Assembly: GCF_030209575.1 (NCBI RefSeq) | Contig: NZ_JARVRS010000001.1 | Span: 3,162,001 to 3,226,000, forward strand | Reading direction: 5' to 3' | DNA length: 64,000 bases | Source of the DNA: Leifsonia sp. fls2-241-R2A-40a | GTDB lineage: Bacteria > Actinomycetota > Actinomycetes > Actinomycetales > Microbacteriaceae | Shown: piece by piece, positions 1-8,235 of the stretch | How positions within the stretch are numbered: position 1 is the first letter of the stretch | Layout of the letters: every line of letters begins with the position of its first letter | Made by a program: the position numbers and the translations under genes | The notes under the pieces: model-generated | What the model was told of the DNA's origin: nothing | Database searches by the model: none | Seen by the model: only the letters and a program-made list of their open reading frames with translations

Positions 1-778
1 AGGCGAGCAGGAGGTTGTCCGGGTTCCCCTTGTGGATCGCGCCGAACACCGTGGTGATGGCCTGCGCCTCACCTTCGGCGCGGAGCACGGCCGCCTTCGC
101 CTCGCCCTCTGCCCGCAGGATGGCCGACTGCCGGAGGCCTTCCGCGTTGAGGATCTCGGACTGCTTCGTGCCCTCCGCCGTCAGGATGACCGCGCGGCGG
201 TCGCGCTCGGCGCGCATCTGCTTCTCCATGGAGTCTTGGATGGAGAGGGGCGGGTCGATCGCCTTCAGCTCGACGCGGGATACTCGGATGCCCCACTTGC
301 CGGTCGCTTCATCGAGGACCAGCCGGAGCTGGCCGTTGATGTTGTCGCGGCTGGTCAGAGCCTCTTCGAGGTTGAGGCCGCCGACGACGTTACGAAGGGT
401 CGTGGTGGTCAGCTGCTCGACTGCGCCGAGGTAGTTGGCGATCTCGTAGGTCGCCGCGCGCGCATCCGTCACCTGGAAGTAGACGACCGTGTCGATCGAC
501 ACGACGAGGTTGTCCTCCGTGATGACGGGCTGGGGCGGGAAGGAGACGACCTGCTCGCGCATGTCGATCAGCGGCCGCACCTTGTCGACGAAGGGCACGA
601 CGACGTTCAGGCCCGGCAGCAGGGTCTTGTGATACCGGCCCAGCCGCTCCACGACCCCGGCGCGTGCCTGCGGGATGATGCGGATCGACCGGAACAGCGT
701 GACCAGCACGAAGATCGCCAGGATGAGGACGATGATGCTGACCACGATCGTCACGATCAATTGACTGGCATCGTTCAC
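1..778 (-). CDS. SPFH/band-7 domain membrane protein (stomatin-like), 3' end outside window
   Basis: Reading starts at GTG 778 and runs off the left edge, so the C-terminus is missing. The N-terminus is one hydrophobic segment (about residues 5-27), then the band-7 core with GVVERLGRY, PGLNVVVPFVDKV and the DMREQVV strand, and later an alanine/glutamate-rich coiled-coil stretch with repeated AEGE units, as in stomatin/QmcA proteins. Such proteins form membrane-anchored oligomers that organise membrane microdomains. The GTG lies in a 4-nt overlap with the stop of the NfeD gene upstream; NfeD and SPFH proteins are a known operon pair. The family is certain; the exact subfamily is not. Confidence 0.88.
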   Translation of the reverse strand, partial: MNDASQLIVTIVVSIIVLILAIFVLVTLFRSIRIIPQARAGVVERLGRYHKTLLPGLNVVVPFVDKVRPLIDMREQVVSFPPQPVITEDNLVVSIDTVVYFQVTDARAATYEIANYLGAVEQLTTTTLRNVVGGLNLEEALTSRDNINGQLRLVLDEATGKWGIRVSRVELKAIDPPLSIQDSMEKQMRAERDRRAVILTAEGTKQSEILNAEGLRQSAILRAEGEAKAAVLRAEGEAQAITTVFGAIHKGNPDNLLLA

Positions 779-1275
779 GGGGCGATCCTCTCGGTGAGGC
801 CGTCGGTTCCAGCGGAGACCGGAGCGGGAGCCACGACGGCGGTGGCCCCCTCGATCGAGACGACGACGACGTGCTCACCGGGCACCAGCTCGGCGGGCAT
901 CGCGTGGGGGTCGGCCAGACGGGATGTCCACGTCTCGCCGACCTGCAGCTTCACGAGCCCCGTCGTGCGGGTGACCGTGGAGACGACGACGCCGCCCATC
1001 CCGATCAGCCGGTCGACGTTGCTCTTCGCCGGGTCGCCTCCGCGCTTCAGCGCGTGGAGGAGCGGTGGCCGGATGAAGAAGATCAGGACGATGGAGAGCA
1101 CCGCTGCGATGACCAGCTGGAGCCACCACGGGGCTCCGAAGAGGCCGGACAGGAGGCCGCCGACACTGCCGATCGCCATCATCAGGAAGACGAAGTCGAG
1201 CGTCAGCATCTCGATGATCACGAAGATCAGGATGAGGACGAGCCAGGCGATCCAGGCGAAGGACGTGATGTCCAT
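775..1275 (-). CDS. NfeD family membrane protein
   Basis: 166 aa. Two to three hydrophobic segments (about residues 5-45 and 50-72) are followed by a C-terminal OB-fold-like domain with the NfeD signature LIGMGGVVVS and later VPGEHVVVVSIEG. ATG at 1275 has a good ribosome site (AAGGGGG). It is the first gene of a two-gene operon with the SPFH protein, overlapping it by 4 nt. NfeD short forms act as partners of SPFH proteins in membrane microdomains; that role is family knowledge. It diverges from the SDR gene across about 110 nt. Confidence 0.85.
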   Translation of the reverse strand: MDITSFAWIAWLVLILIFVIIEMLTLDFVFLMMAIGSVGGLLSGLFGAPWWLQLVIAAVLSIVLIFFIRPPLLHALKRGGDPAKSNVDRLIGMGGVVVSTVTRTTGLVKLQVGETWTSRLADPHAMPAELVPGEHVVVVSIEGATAVVAPAPVSAGTDGLTERIAP

Positions 1276-1383
1276 GACGTCCCCCTTTCACTGCTTTTGC
1301 TATGACCGTAGCAGCATCGGCCGACGCCGGATCGGACCCACTTGGTAGTCTCAGGATGCAGACATCGACGCCGAGGAGTATTC

Positions 1384-2154
1384 GTGGCCAACCCCCTTTC
1401 ACCTGGTTCGCTGACGGGCAAGCGCGCCCTCGTCACCGGCTCGTCGCGCGGGATCGGCGCGGACACCGCGCAGTATCTCGCCGAGGCGGGCGCGAGTGTC
1501 GTCATCAACTACCGCAACAAGGAGGCGCGGGCGCAGAAGCTCGTCGACTCCATCGCGGCCGACGGCGGAACCGCACTCGCAGTGGGGGCCGACCTGACGG
1601 ACGCCGAGTCCGTCGCGGCCATGTTCCGGACAGTCGAGGACGCGTGGGGCGGTCTCGACATCCTGGTCCTGAATGCGTCGGGCGGCATGGAGTCGGGCAT
1701 GGCCGAGGACTACGCCATGAAACTCAACCGCGACGCGCAGGTCAACACCCTGACGGCAGCGCTGCCGCTGCTGGGCGCGGGGTCCCGCGTCGTCTTCGTG
1801 ACGAGCCACCAGGCGCACTTCATCGCGACCACGCCGACGATGCCCGAGTACGAGGCCGTCGCGCTGAGCAAGCGGGCCGGGGAGGACGCACTGCGCGCCC
1901 TGCTCCCGCAGCTCGAGGAGAAGGGCGTCGAGTTCGTGGTCGTCTCCGGGGACATGATCGAGGGCACCATCACCGCGACGCTGCTGAACCGCCTGAACCC
2001 CGGCGCCATCGACGCCCGCAAGGAGGCCGCCGGACGCCTCTACAACGTGAGCGAGTTCGCGGCCGAGGTCGCCGCAGCGGCCGTCGATCCGATCCCCGCC
2101 GATCACACGCGTCTCGTCGGGGACGTCTCGAGCTTCACGCCGGTCGCCGAATGA
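1384..2154 (+). CDS. SDR family oxidoreductase
   Basis: 256 aa from GTG 1384, chosen because GAGGAG lies at 1373-1378 and because the protein then starts just before the Rossmann motif TGSSRGIG. Classical short-chain dehydrogenase features are the N-terminal NAD(P) glycine motif, NASGG (the NNAG equivalent) and the strand VVFVTSHQAH. The usual YxxxK catalytic pair appears as YEAVALSK (Y then K with one extra spacing), so activity should be checked. The substrate is unknown. It overlaps the S9 peptidase start by ATGA, so the two are translationally coupled. Confidence 0.8.
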   Translation: MANPLSPGSLTGKRALVTGSSRGIGADTAQYLAEAGASVVINYRNKEARAQKLVDSIAADGGTALAVGADLTDAESVAAMFRTVEDAWGGLDILVLNASGGMESGMAEDYAMKLNRDAQVNTLTAALPLLGAGSRVVFVTSHQAHFIATTPTMPEYEAVALSKRAGEDALRALLPQLEEKGVEFVVVSGDMIEGTITATLLNRLNPGAIDARKEAAGRLYNVSEFAAEVAAAAVDPIPADHTRLVGDVSSFTPVAE

Positions 2155-4145
2155 GGCCGGCCGACCTGGGACTGCTGACCGGCGTCTCGACCCCCACCGT
2201 CCACCCGGGCGGCGGCCGTGCCGTCGTCTCGGTGACGCATCCGTCGCTCGACGCCGACGCCACCGTCGGCCAGCTGTGGAGCATCCCGCTCACCGGCCAC
2301 GCGGCTCCGAAGCTGCTGACGCGCGGGTTCCGCGACACCGCGCCCCGCTTCTCGCCGGACGGCCGGCTCCTCGCCTTCCTCCGCGCCGAGCCCAAGAGAG
2401 CGCCCCAGCTGTTCGTCGTCGATGCGGCAGGGGGAGAGCCCGTCGCGGTCACCGACCGCAAGCTGGGCGTCTCGGAGTTCGCCTGGTCGCCCGACGGGCG
2501 GACATTCGCCTTCGTCAGCCGGGAGCCCGAGCAGGGACGGTACGGCACGGTCGAAGGCATCGACCCGAACTCGGAGCCCGCGCGCCACATCGACACGCTG
2601 AAATATCAGGCGAACGGACTCGGCTACACGATCGATCGCCGAGCGCACGTCTTCGTCGTGGCCGTTCCCGATGTCTGGGCCGAGCCCATCCCGGCGCCCG
2701 TGTCGTGGCCGGACGGCTCGACGCCGCCCGCGCCGGAGGTGGCCGACCCGCGGCAGCTGACCGACGGACCGTGGGACGACGGCGCGATCTCGTTCTCGCC
2801 GGACGGCCGGAGCATCGCCTTCGTGTCGGCGCGCCACGCCAGCCGCGACATCGACCTGCGCTCGAACGTCTTCGTCGTCCCGGTCGAAGGGGGAGAGGCC
2901 GCCGACCTGACCGGCCGCCACGGATCGTTCAGCGTGGTGGATGCGGAGTTCGCCCGCAGCGGCGCCCTGTTCTTCACCGCGCAGGACGTGGGGGAGAGCG
3001 GCCGCGACTTCGTCGCCCGCAACACCGCCCTCTACGTGGTCCACTCCGGTGGTTCGGAGCCCACGCGTCTGACCGATCCGGAGAACATCGACTTCACCGA
3101 GTCGGAGATCTCCGTGAACGGCGACGACTCCGTACTGGTGCTGGACCGCAGCCGCGGTGCTCTCGTGCTCACCGAAGTGGACGCAGCCGGCGTCAGCCGG
3201 CGACTGACGGACGAGCGCACGGTCGTGAGCGGGGCCGACTCCGCCGGCGACACCATCGTCGTATCGTTCGCGGATGCCCGGACCGCCGGGGATGTCGGCC
3301 TCGTCACGAGCGACGGGCTCAACCGGCTGACCGACCTGTCGGCGCCATTGCGTGCCCGCGGCGTCGTCGCGCCGCGTGAGCTCGCCGTGACCGGCCGCGA
3401 CGGCTACCCGATCCACGGCTGGGTGCTCGTCCCGGAAGGCGAGGGGCCGCATCCTGTGCTGCTCAACATCCACGGCGGGCCGTACGCCGCGTACACCCAC
3501 GCACTGTTCGATGAGGCGCAGGTGTACGCCGCTGCCGGCTACGCCGTCGTGATGTCGAACCCGCGCGGGGCTGCCGGCTACGGGCAGGAGCACGGCCGCG
3601 TCATCCGTCAGAAGATGGGAACGGTCGACCTCTACGACGTCCTCGACTTCCTCGACGGCGCCGTCGCCGAGGTGCCGGGGCTCGACGGAGAACGCGTCGG
3701 CATCATGGGCGGATCGTACGGCGGCTACCTGACGGCCTGGACGATCGCGCACGACCACCGCTTCGCCGGCGCCATCGTCGAGCGTGGGTTCCTCGATCCG
3801 GATTACTTCGTCGGCACCAGCGACATCGGCAGCTTCTTCGGCGACGAGTACACCGGCACCGACCCGGACCTGATGCGTTCGCAGAGCCCTCAGGCCGTCG
3901 TGGACCAGGTGCGCACGCCGACGCTCGTGCTGCACTCGGCGAACGACCTCCGCTGCCCGCTGGGACAGGCGGAGCGGTATTACACCGCTCTGAAGCGCAG
4001 GGGAGTGGACGCGGAGCTCGTCATCTTCCCGGGGGAGGACCACGAGTTGAGCCGCAGCGGACGCCCGCGCCACCGCCAGCAGCGCTTCGACGTCATCCTG
4101 GACTGGTGGGCGCAGCACCTCCCGAGCCGCAACAACCGCCGCTGA
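2151..4145 (+). CDS. S9 family serine peptidase (prolyl oligopeptidase / acylaminoacyl-peptidase type)
   Basis: 664 aa. ATG 2151 overlaps the SDR stop by 4 nt. The N-terminal two thirds is a beta-propeller with repeated FSPDGR units (WD40/PD40-like); the C-terminal alpha/beta-hydrolase domain begins near residue 405 with VLLNIHGGPYAAY. The catalytic triad is visible: Ser about 522 in GGSYGGY, Asp about 599 in SANDLRC, His about 631 in GEDHELS. No signal peptide, so a cytoplasmic peptidase on short or N-acylated peptides is expected. A strong hairpin terminator follows within 10 nt and ends the two-gene operon. Confidence 0.92.
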   Translation: MRPADLGLLTGVSTPTVHPGGGRAVVSVTHPSLDADATVGQLWSIPLTGHAAPKLLTRGFRDTAPRFSPDGRLLAFLRAEPKRAPQLFVVDAAGGEPVAVTDRKLGVSEFAWSPDGRTFAFVSREPEQGRYGTVEGIDPNSEPARHIDTLKYQANGLGYTIDRRAHVFVVAVPDVWAEPIPAPVSWPDGSTPPAPEVADPRQLTDGPWDDGAISFSPDGRSIAFVSARHASRDIDLRSNVFVVPVEGGEAADLTGRHGSFSVVDAEFARSGALFFTAQDVGESGRDFVARNTALYVVHSGGSEPTRLTDPENIDFTESEISVNGDDSVLVLDRSRGALVLTEVDAAGVSRRLTDERTVVSGADSAGDTIVVSFADARTAGDVGLVTSDGLNRLTDLSAPLRARGVVAPRELAVTGRDGYPIHGWVLVPEGEGPHPVLLNIHGGPYAAYTHALFDEAQVYAAAGYAVVMSNPRGAAGYGQEHGRVIRQKMGTVDLYDVLDFLDGAVAEVPGLDGERVGIMGGSYGGYLTAWTIAHDHRFAGAIVERGFLDPDYFVGTSDIGSFFGDEYTGTDPDLMRSQSPQAVVDQVRTPTLVLHSANDLRCPLGQAERYYTALKRRGVDAELVIFPGEDHELSRSGRPRHRQQRFDVILDWWAQHLPSRNNRR

Positions 4146-4152
4146 CGACGAG

Positions 4153-4186
4153 AACGGCCCCGTTCGCTGTGAACGGGGCCGTTTTC
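4153..4186 (+). terminator. Rho-independent terminator after the S9 peptidase gene
   Basis: A perfect 13-bp stem (arm AACGGCCCCGTTC at 4153-4165, partner 4171-4183) closes a 5-nt loop and is followed by TTTTCG. It can also serve the convergent HdeD gene, which ends at 4208. Confidence 0.85.
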
Positions 4187-4207
4187 GTGGTCGTGGATCG
4201 TATACGA

Positions 4208-4849
4208 TCAGGCGACGCGAGGCGCAGCCGTGGGGGAGTCCGTCGCCCGGAGCACCTCGCGGCCGAACGTGAACGCCCGCACGATTCCGATGATCCCGAG
4301 GATGATCAGCGCAAAGGCTGCGAACCAGAGCAGGAACACCGCCGACGACGCCGGAAGCACCAGGACGACGATCCCGGCGAGGATGCTCAGGATGCCGAAG
4401 GCGATGGCCCAGCCTGAGGATGGCGCACGTCCGGCTTCGGCCAGCGCCATCACTCCGTCGATGATCCAGCCGACGCCGATGAAGGCGATCGCGAAGATCA
4501 CCAGCGTCACGGCGGCAGCTGAAACGTTCTTCAGTGCGACGATTCCGGCGAAGATGAGCAAAGCTCCCAAAACGATGTTGAGCGCTCGCGAGCCGCCGCG
4601 GATTCCACGGCTGAAGATTCCGATTGCGAGCCGCATGACGCCGGCGACCAGGAAGTAGATGCCCAAGAAGATGGCGAGCACAGACAGTGTCTTTTCGGGC
4701 CAGAACAGCAGCACGACGCCGAGGATCAGCGCGACGGCGCCGCTGACGCCGAGAGCCGTCCGGACGGCGTTGATCGCGGTGCGGGTCATGTGACGAGCAT
4801 CCATGGACAACTCGTTCGTCAGCGGGTCAATAGGATCGGTTGCGCTCAT
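4208..4849 (-). CDS. HdeD family (DUF308) membrane protein
   Basis: 213 aa with six hydrophobic helices arranged as three hairpins (about 33-52, 58-82, 90-107, 113-137, 146-166, 171-193), the layout of HdeD/DUF308 proteins. ATG 4849 has AAGGGG 8 nt upstream. E. coli HdeD is an acid-resistance membrane protein; the actinobacterial members have no proven role. A GC-rich hairpin (CAGCAGCGCCGCC and its partner, about 4866-4897) lies in its 5' leader. Single gene, convergent with the S9 peptidase. Confidence 0.82.
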   Translation of the reverse strand: MSATDPIDPLTNELSMDARHMTRTAINAVRTALGVSGAVALILGVVLLFWPEKTLSVLAIFLGIYFLVAGVMRLAIGIFSRGIRGGSRALNIVLGALLIFAGIVALKNVSAAAVTLVIFAIAFIGVGWIIDGVMALAEAGRAPSSGWAIAFGILSILAGIVVLVLPASSAVFLLWFAAFALIILGIIGIVRAFTFGREVLRATDSPTAAPRVA

Positions 4850-5244
4850 TGCGTCATCCCCTTCGCAGCAGCGCCGCCAAACGCGGCGGTTGCTGCTGAC
4901 ATTAGCGCGGGCGACGTTCCCATGTCAGGAGCCGATCGGCGCGGCCGATCCTGCACTTGGCGTATCGCTGATAATGCACATTATGTCAGATTGCTCTGAT
5001 CAGTTTGCCGATCAGATCGCGGAATCTGACGCCGCGGCCACCTGGCAGAAGCCGCACTACCCTCCCCTACAACGGGGTCAGCTACCTTGGCCTGCAGCTA
5101 CGCCATCCGTCTGAAATATCAAAATTCTCGGCGCACACCGAACTGGCCGGGCTTTGACGGCGCGCTTTGCCGTTGCTGAAGGGATTCGAACAGTTCCCGT
5201 TGTTTGGGTTGCCTCACCTCGTTTTCGATGAAGGGAAAGTTCAC
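4850..5244. other. 395-nt intergenic region, AT-richer island with inverted repeats
   Basis: No convincing gene. Near the centre is ATAATG CA CATTAT (4971-4984) followed by several CTGAT/ATCAG elements (CTGATCAG about 4997-5004, GATCAG again at about 5013-5018). This cluster is clearly less GC-rich than its surroundings and looks like an operator/promoter zone serving HdeD (minus) or the secreted protein (plus). Open frames here are low-complexity shadows. Confidence 0.5.
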
Positions 5245-5487
5245 ATGGCAATCAAACACGCAGGGATCTTCGGCGTTGCAAGCGGTACGGCACTCGCGGT
5301 CGGTCTGACCGTCGCTGGTCTGGCGCCGGCGCAGGCTGCGACCAGCGAGTCCCCGGTGACCGACCCCGGCTCGAGCTCGGTGGTCGATTCATCGACGTCA
5401 GGCTCGCACGGCGTCGCGGGGGCATCAGGCCAGGGAAATGATGGCCAGACCACGAGCACTGTCGGCGTGGAATACGCGAATGACTAG
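5245..5487 (+). CDS. Small secreted Ser/Thr/Gly-rich protein
   Basis: 80 aa from ATG 5245, supported by AAGGGAA at 5231-5237. A signal peptide is clear: basic start MAIKH, hydrophobic core to about residue 28, cleavage after LAPAQA. The mature part of about 48 aa is Ser, Thr, Gly and Asp rich with no cysteine and no recognised domain. A strong terminator follows, so it is a monocistronic gene. The function is unknown; expression as an abundant surface or extracellular peptide is a guess from its layout. Confidence 0.72.
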   Translation: MAIKHAGIFGVASGTALAVGLTVAGLAPAQAATSESPVTDPGSSSVVDSSTSGSHGVAGASGQGNDGQTTSTVGVEYAND

Positions 5488-5507
5488 TTCCGTCTGCGCG
5501 TGACCAC

Positions 5508-5541
5508 GGAGAGAGGGAAGCCAACTGGCTTCCCTCTCTTC
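5508..5541 (+). terminator. Terminator after the small secreted protein gene
   Basis: A 15-bp stem with one G-U pair (left arm 5508-5522 ending GGGAAGCC, right arm from 5527 beginning GGCTTCCC) around a 4-nt AACT loop. It also lies 22 nt beyond the end of the convergent GerW-like gene. Confidence 0.82.
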
Positions 5542-5562
5542 GCCTGACTGGCGCCGCACGGA

Positions 5563-5904
5563 TCAGCTCGACCGCACCAGCCGGGCCAACGCGAATCCGG
5601 TCGCGGCGACCAGCGGAGTCGCGGCGATGATCAGCGCGACCGGATTCGGACGGAACACCGGACCGTGGGGCCCGCCGATGTAGGCGCCGATCGGTATCGC
5701 GTAGCCGCCTCCACCCCCGCCACTCCCCTCGCCGCGCCCGCCGCCATCCGGATCCTCGCCGGACCCTTCACCGCCCCCGAAGCCGAAGACGGCGATCGCG
5801 ACAGGGAGGATGTCGTGTCCGTCGAGTGTGGTCTTCTCGCCGTACGCGAGCCGCGCGCCCCACGAAGGCACGGAGTCCGTCAATCTCTCGATGAGGTTCG
5901 TCAT
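5563..5904 (-). CDS. GerW/YtfJ family protein
   Basis: 113 aa from ATG 5904. The order is diagnostic: MTNLIERLTD start, YGEKTTLDGHDILPVAIAVFGFG strand region, a glycine-rich insert with repeated GEGSG runs (about residues 48-72), then IPIGAYI and PVALI. It ends in a hydrophobic segment (about 92-108). This matches the Spore_YtfJ/GerW family, named for Bacillus spore germination but common in non-sporing actinobacteria, where its job is unknown. A longer frame starting at 6021 lacks family similarity and was not used. TACGGT lies 8 nt before the ATG and may be the -10 box. Confidence 0.75.
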   Translation of the reverse strand: MTNLIERLTDSVPSWGARLAYGEKTTLDGHDILPVAIAVFGFGGGEGSGEDPDGGGRGEGSGGGGGGYAIPIGAYIGGPHGPVFRPNPVALIIAATPLVAATGFALARLVRSS

Positions 5905-6098
5905 GGCAGAAGACCGTACGCGCGTCCGTCGCCCGCGACCACTGCCTTCGACTACTTGACGTCCGGGCCTTGACCGAAAGCAATACGCCGTTCTGCCGTT
6001 GCAGCCCCATCCATCCGTCATGATCCCGGCCGCCTGAGGTCTAGTCGATTAGGGGGCCGCCCACTCTCCCGAGAATCGTGCCAGAAAGGCCACCCGCG

Positions 6099-8105
6099 AT
6101 GTCACGCCTGACGACCGACGCCACCGGAACGCCCGTACGACGTGCGCACACGGATCGCCGTGTCGTGCCTGCATGGGTGGATTCAATCCGACACTTCCCC
6201 GCAGTGGACGGCGCGCGCGGCGTCGCCATTCTGTCGGTGTTGCTCTACCACTCGGGATGGTCGACGCGCGGGCTGTTCGGAGTGGATGTGTTCTTCGTCA
6301 TCTCCGGGTTCCTGATCACGATTCTGCTGATGAAGGAGGTCGCGCTCACCGGGCGTGTCAGCCTGCGCCGGTTCTACGCGCGACGCGCCAAGCGCCTTCT
6401 CCCCGGCCTGTTACTGACGCTGGCGCTTGTGCTGCTGGCTGTCTGGTGGTTCGGCACACCCAGCGAATTGCGGGACGCGTCCGCGACCGCACTGGCGTCG
6501 CTACTGCAGGTGGCCAATTGGCAGCAGGTGGATGCGAATATCGCCTATGCGCAGGAATCCGGCGCGGTGGTGCCCTTCGGGCAGATGTGGTCGCTGTCGG
6601 TCACCGAGCAGTTCTACATCGTGTGGCCGCTGCTCGCGCTGGGGGTGTCGCTGCTGACTCGTCGACGGCTGGGCGCCTTCGTCTCGGCTCTGCTGGTGCT
6701 CCTGATCGCCGCGTCCTGTGTGGCGCCGCTCATGTTCGACGGGACCAACTACGACCGGCTGTACCTGGGGGCCGATTCCCGCGCTGTCGCGTTCGTCGCC
6801 GGCGGGTTCTTCGCCGCCTTGATCGTCTGGATTCGATCAAAGAAGCTGGTCTGGGCGGGAGATCACGCCAATCCACTCGTCCACACCGCCGTCACCTCGA
6901 TCAGCCTTGCCGCCCTGGGCGTGGTCGTGATCGCCAGCATCGCCACGGATACGTACCAGGCGGCCTGGCTCTACCAGGGCGGCTTGGCCGGGGTCGCGGC
7001 GACGACGGGATTGTTCATCGCCACGCTCTGCCTGCCCTCGAACCACCTCAACAGGTTCTTCTCCTTCGCGCCCTTCCAGATCATCGGACGCGTGTCCTAC
7101 TCGATGTTCCTCCTCCACATGCCCGTGTACTGGCTGATCGCGCAGGAGGTGCACGGAACATGGCACCCGTTGGCGGTGTTCGTCGTCGGAGGCGTGCTCA
7201 CCCTGCTCCTTTCGCTGATCCTCCACCATCTCGTCACCGAGCCGCTCCGTCGGCGGTCATGGAAGCCCGTCACCGCCACCATCAGCATCGTCGTGGCGTT
7301 CTCGCTCGTCGCCGCCGGCGCTGTTCTGCTCCCCGTAGACCGCGAATCCCACCCTCGCGCCGGCGCATCCACTCCCCTGTCGACCAAGCAGGGCGACCCC
7401 TTCGCCGTGCCGTCCCCGAAGCCACTCCCTGCGGGACATGCTGGAGGCCCCTACACGGTCGCCGTGATCGGAGACTCGGTCGCGGTCAACATGTATGAGG
7501 CGCTCTCCGAATACGGCTCCCCCGCCATCAAACCGCTCGACGTGACCCGGGGCAGCTGCGGGATCTTCGACGCGGACCTGGCACGCGGCGACAGCGGCAA
7601 CGTCATGGACACCAAGAAGTACTGCTGGGACTGGAAGGAAAGACTCCGCGCCGCAAACGCCCAACAGCCGGACGCGTACCTCCTGCGCAATCGGTGGGAC
7701 GTCAACGACCAGCTGCTCGGAGGCACCTGGGTCAGCCCCTGCACGCCCGCCTGGCAGCAGCGCTACGCGGAGCAGCTCGAACTGATCGTCGCGATCGGAG
7801 CCGAAAACGGTCACCTCCCGCAGATCATCCTCTCCAACAGCCCCGCTGCGAACGACCCGACCAGCAACCTGTCGCGCACCCGGATGGACTGCGTCAACCG
7901 GGTCTCCGCGGCCATCGCCGCCAGGCACGACAACGTGCATCTCCTGGACTTCGAGGGCGAGGCGACCCGCAACGGCGAGGTCATCCTCACCGACAGTTCG
8001 GGCCGGGCGATCTACCGCGACGGCGCGCACTTCAATCCCGACGGACTGAGAATCCTCGCGCCTTGGCTGGAGGACCGGATCGCGCGCATCGCGACCGGCG
8101 GCTGA
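6099..8105 (+). CDS. Acyltransferase 3 family protein with C-terminal SGNH domain (OafA/YrhL type)
   Basis: 668 aa from ATG 6099 (AGAAAGG upstream); a GTG at 6078 would add 7 residues. Residues about 30-395 form the multi-pass acyltransferase-3 domain with the early RxxA-type motif (VDGARGVAILSVLLYH), DVFFVISGFLI and FYARRAKRLLPG. A linker leads to an extracytoplasmic SGNH hydrolase-like domain starting at VAVIGDSVAVNMY, with catalytic Asp/His in RDGAHFNPDG near the end. Such proteins O-acetylate cell-envelope sugars (peptidoglycan, arabinogalactan or exopolysaccharide). The substrate cannot be told here; no glycan genes adjoin it. Confidence 0.9.
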   Translation: MSRLTTDATGTPVRRAHTDRRVVPAWVDSIRHFPAVDGARGVAILSVLLYHSGWSTRGLFGVDVFFVISGFLITILLMKEVALTGRVSLRRFYARRAKRLLPGLLLTLALVLLAVWWFGTPSELRDASATALASLLQVANWQQVDANIAYAQESGAVVPFGQMWSLSVTEQFYIVWPLLALGVSLLTRRRLGAFVSALLVLLIAASCVAPLMFDGTNYDRLYLGADSRAVAFVAGGFFAALIVWIRSKKLVWAGDHANPLVHTAVTSISLAALGVVVIASIATDTYQAAWLYQGGLAGVAATTGLFIATLCLPSNHLNRFFSFAPFQIIGRVSYSMFLLHMPVYWLIAQEVHGTWHPLAVFVVGGVLTLLLSLILHHLVTEPLRRRSWKPVTATISIVVAFSLVAAGAVLLPVDRESHPRAGASTPLSTKQGDPFAVPSPKPLPAGHAGGPYTVAVIGDSVAVNMYEALSEYGSPAIKPLDVTRGSCGIFDADLARGDSGNVMDTKKYCWDWKERLRAANAQQPDAYLLRNRWDVNDQLLGGTWVSPCTPAWQQRYAEQLELIVAIGAENGHLPQIILSNSPAANDPTSNLSRTRMDCVNRVSAAIAARHDNVHLLDFEGEATRNGEVILTDSSGRAIYRDGAHFNPDGLRILAPWLEDRIARIATGG

Positions 8106-8206
8106 ACGGCCATGGCCCCCCGCAGGATGCGACCATCCCTGCGGTCCGCCGCTCAGACGCTCCTGGACATGGAGGGAGATGTTGGATCGCTCGGTACAGA
8201 CCGTCG

Positions 8207-8232
8207 GAAGGCGTGCCTATACGCACGCCCTT
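8207..8232 (-). terminator. Terminator of nhaA (minus), also facing the acyltransferase gene
   Basis: On the minus strand GAAGGGCGTGC is followed by a short loop and GCACGCCTTC, giving a 10-bp stem with one bulge, 4 nt past the nhaA stop. A second imperfect stem (CCGCAGGATG / CATCCCTGCGG, about 8118-8142) follows the plus-strand gene. Confidence 0.6.
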
Positions 8233-8235
8233 CGA

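Noticed and set aside
2103-4118. 671-aa minus-strand frame
   Set aside because: Antisense shadow of the S9 peptidase, which has the full catalytic triad.
4803-5114. 103-aa plus-strand frame across the HdeD leader
   Set aside because: No ribosome site, no domain, covers operator-like repeats; treated as non-coding.
5178-5200. tRNA T-arm-like GGGATTCGAACAGTTCCC
   Set aside because: No acceptor, D-arm or anticodon arm around it; chance resemblance.
5203-5220. DtxR/IdeR-like box (TTGGGTT GCCTCACCTCG) before the secreted protein
   Set aside because: One base short of the 19-bp consensus and weak in one half; kept only as a remark.
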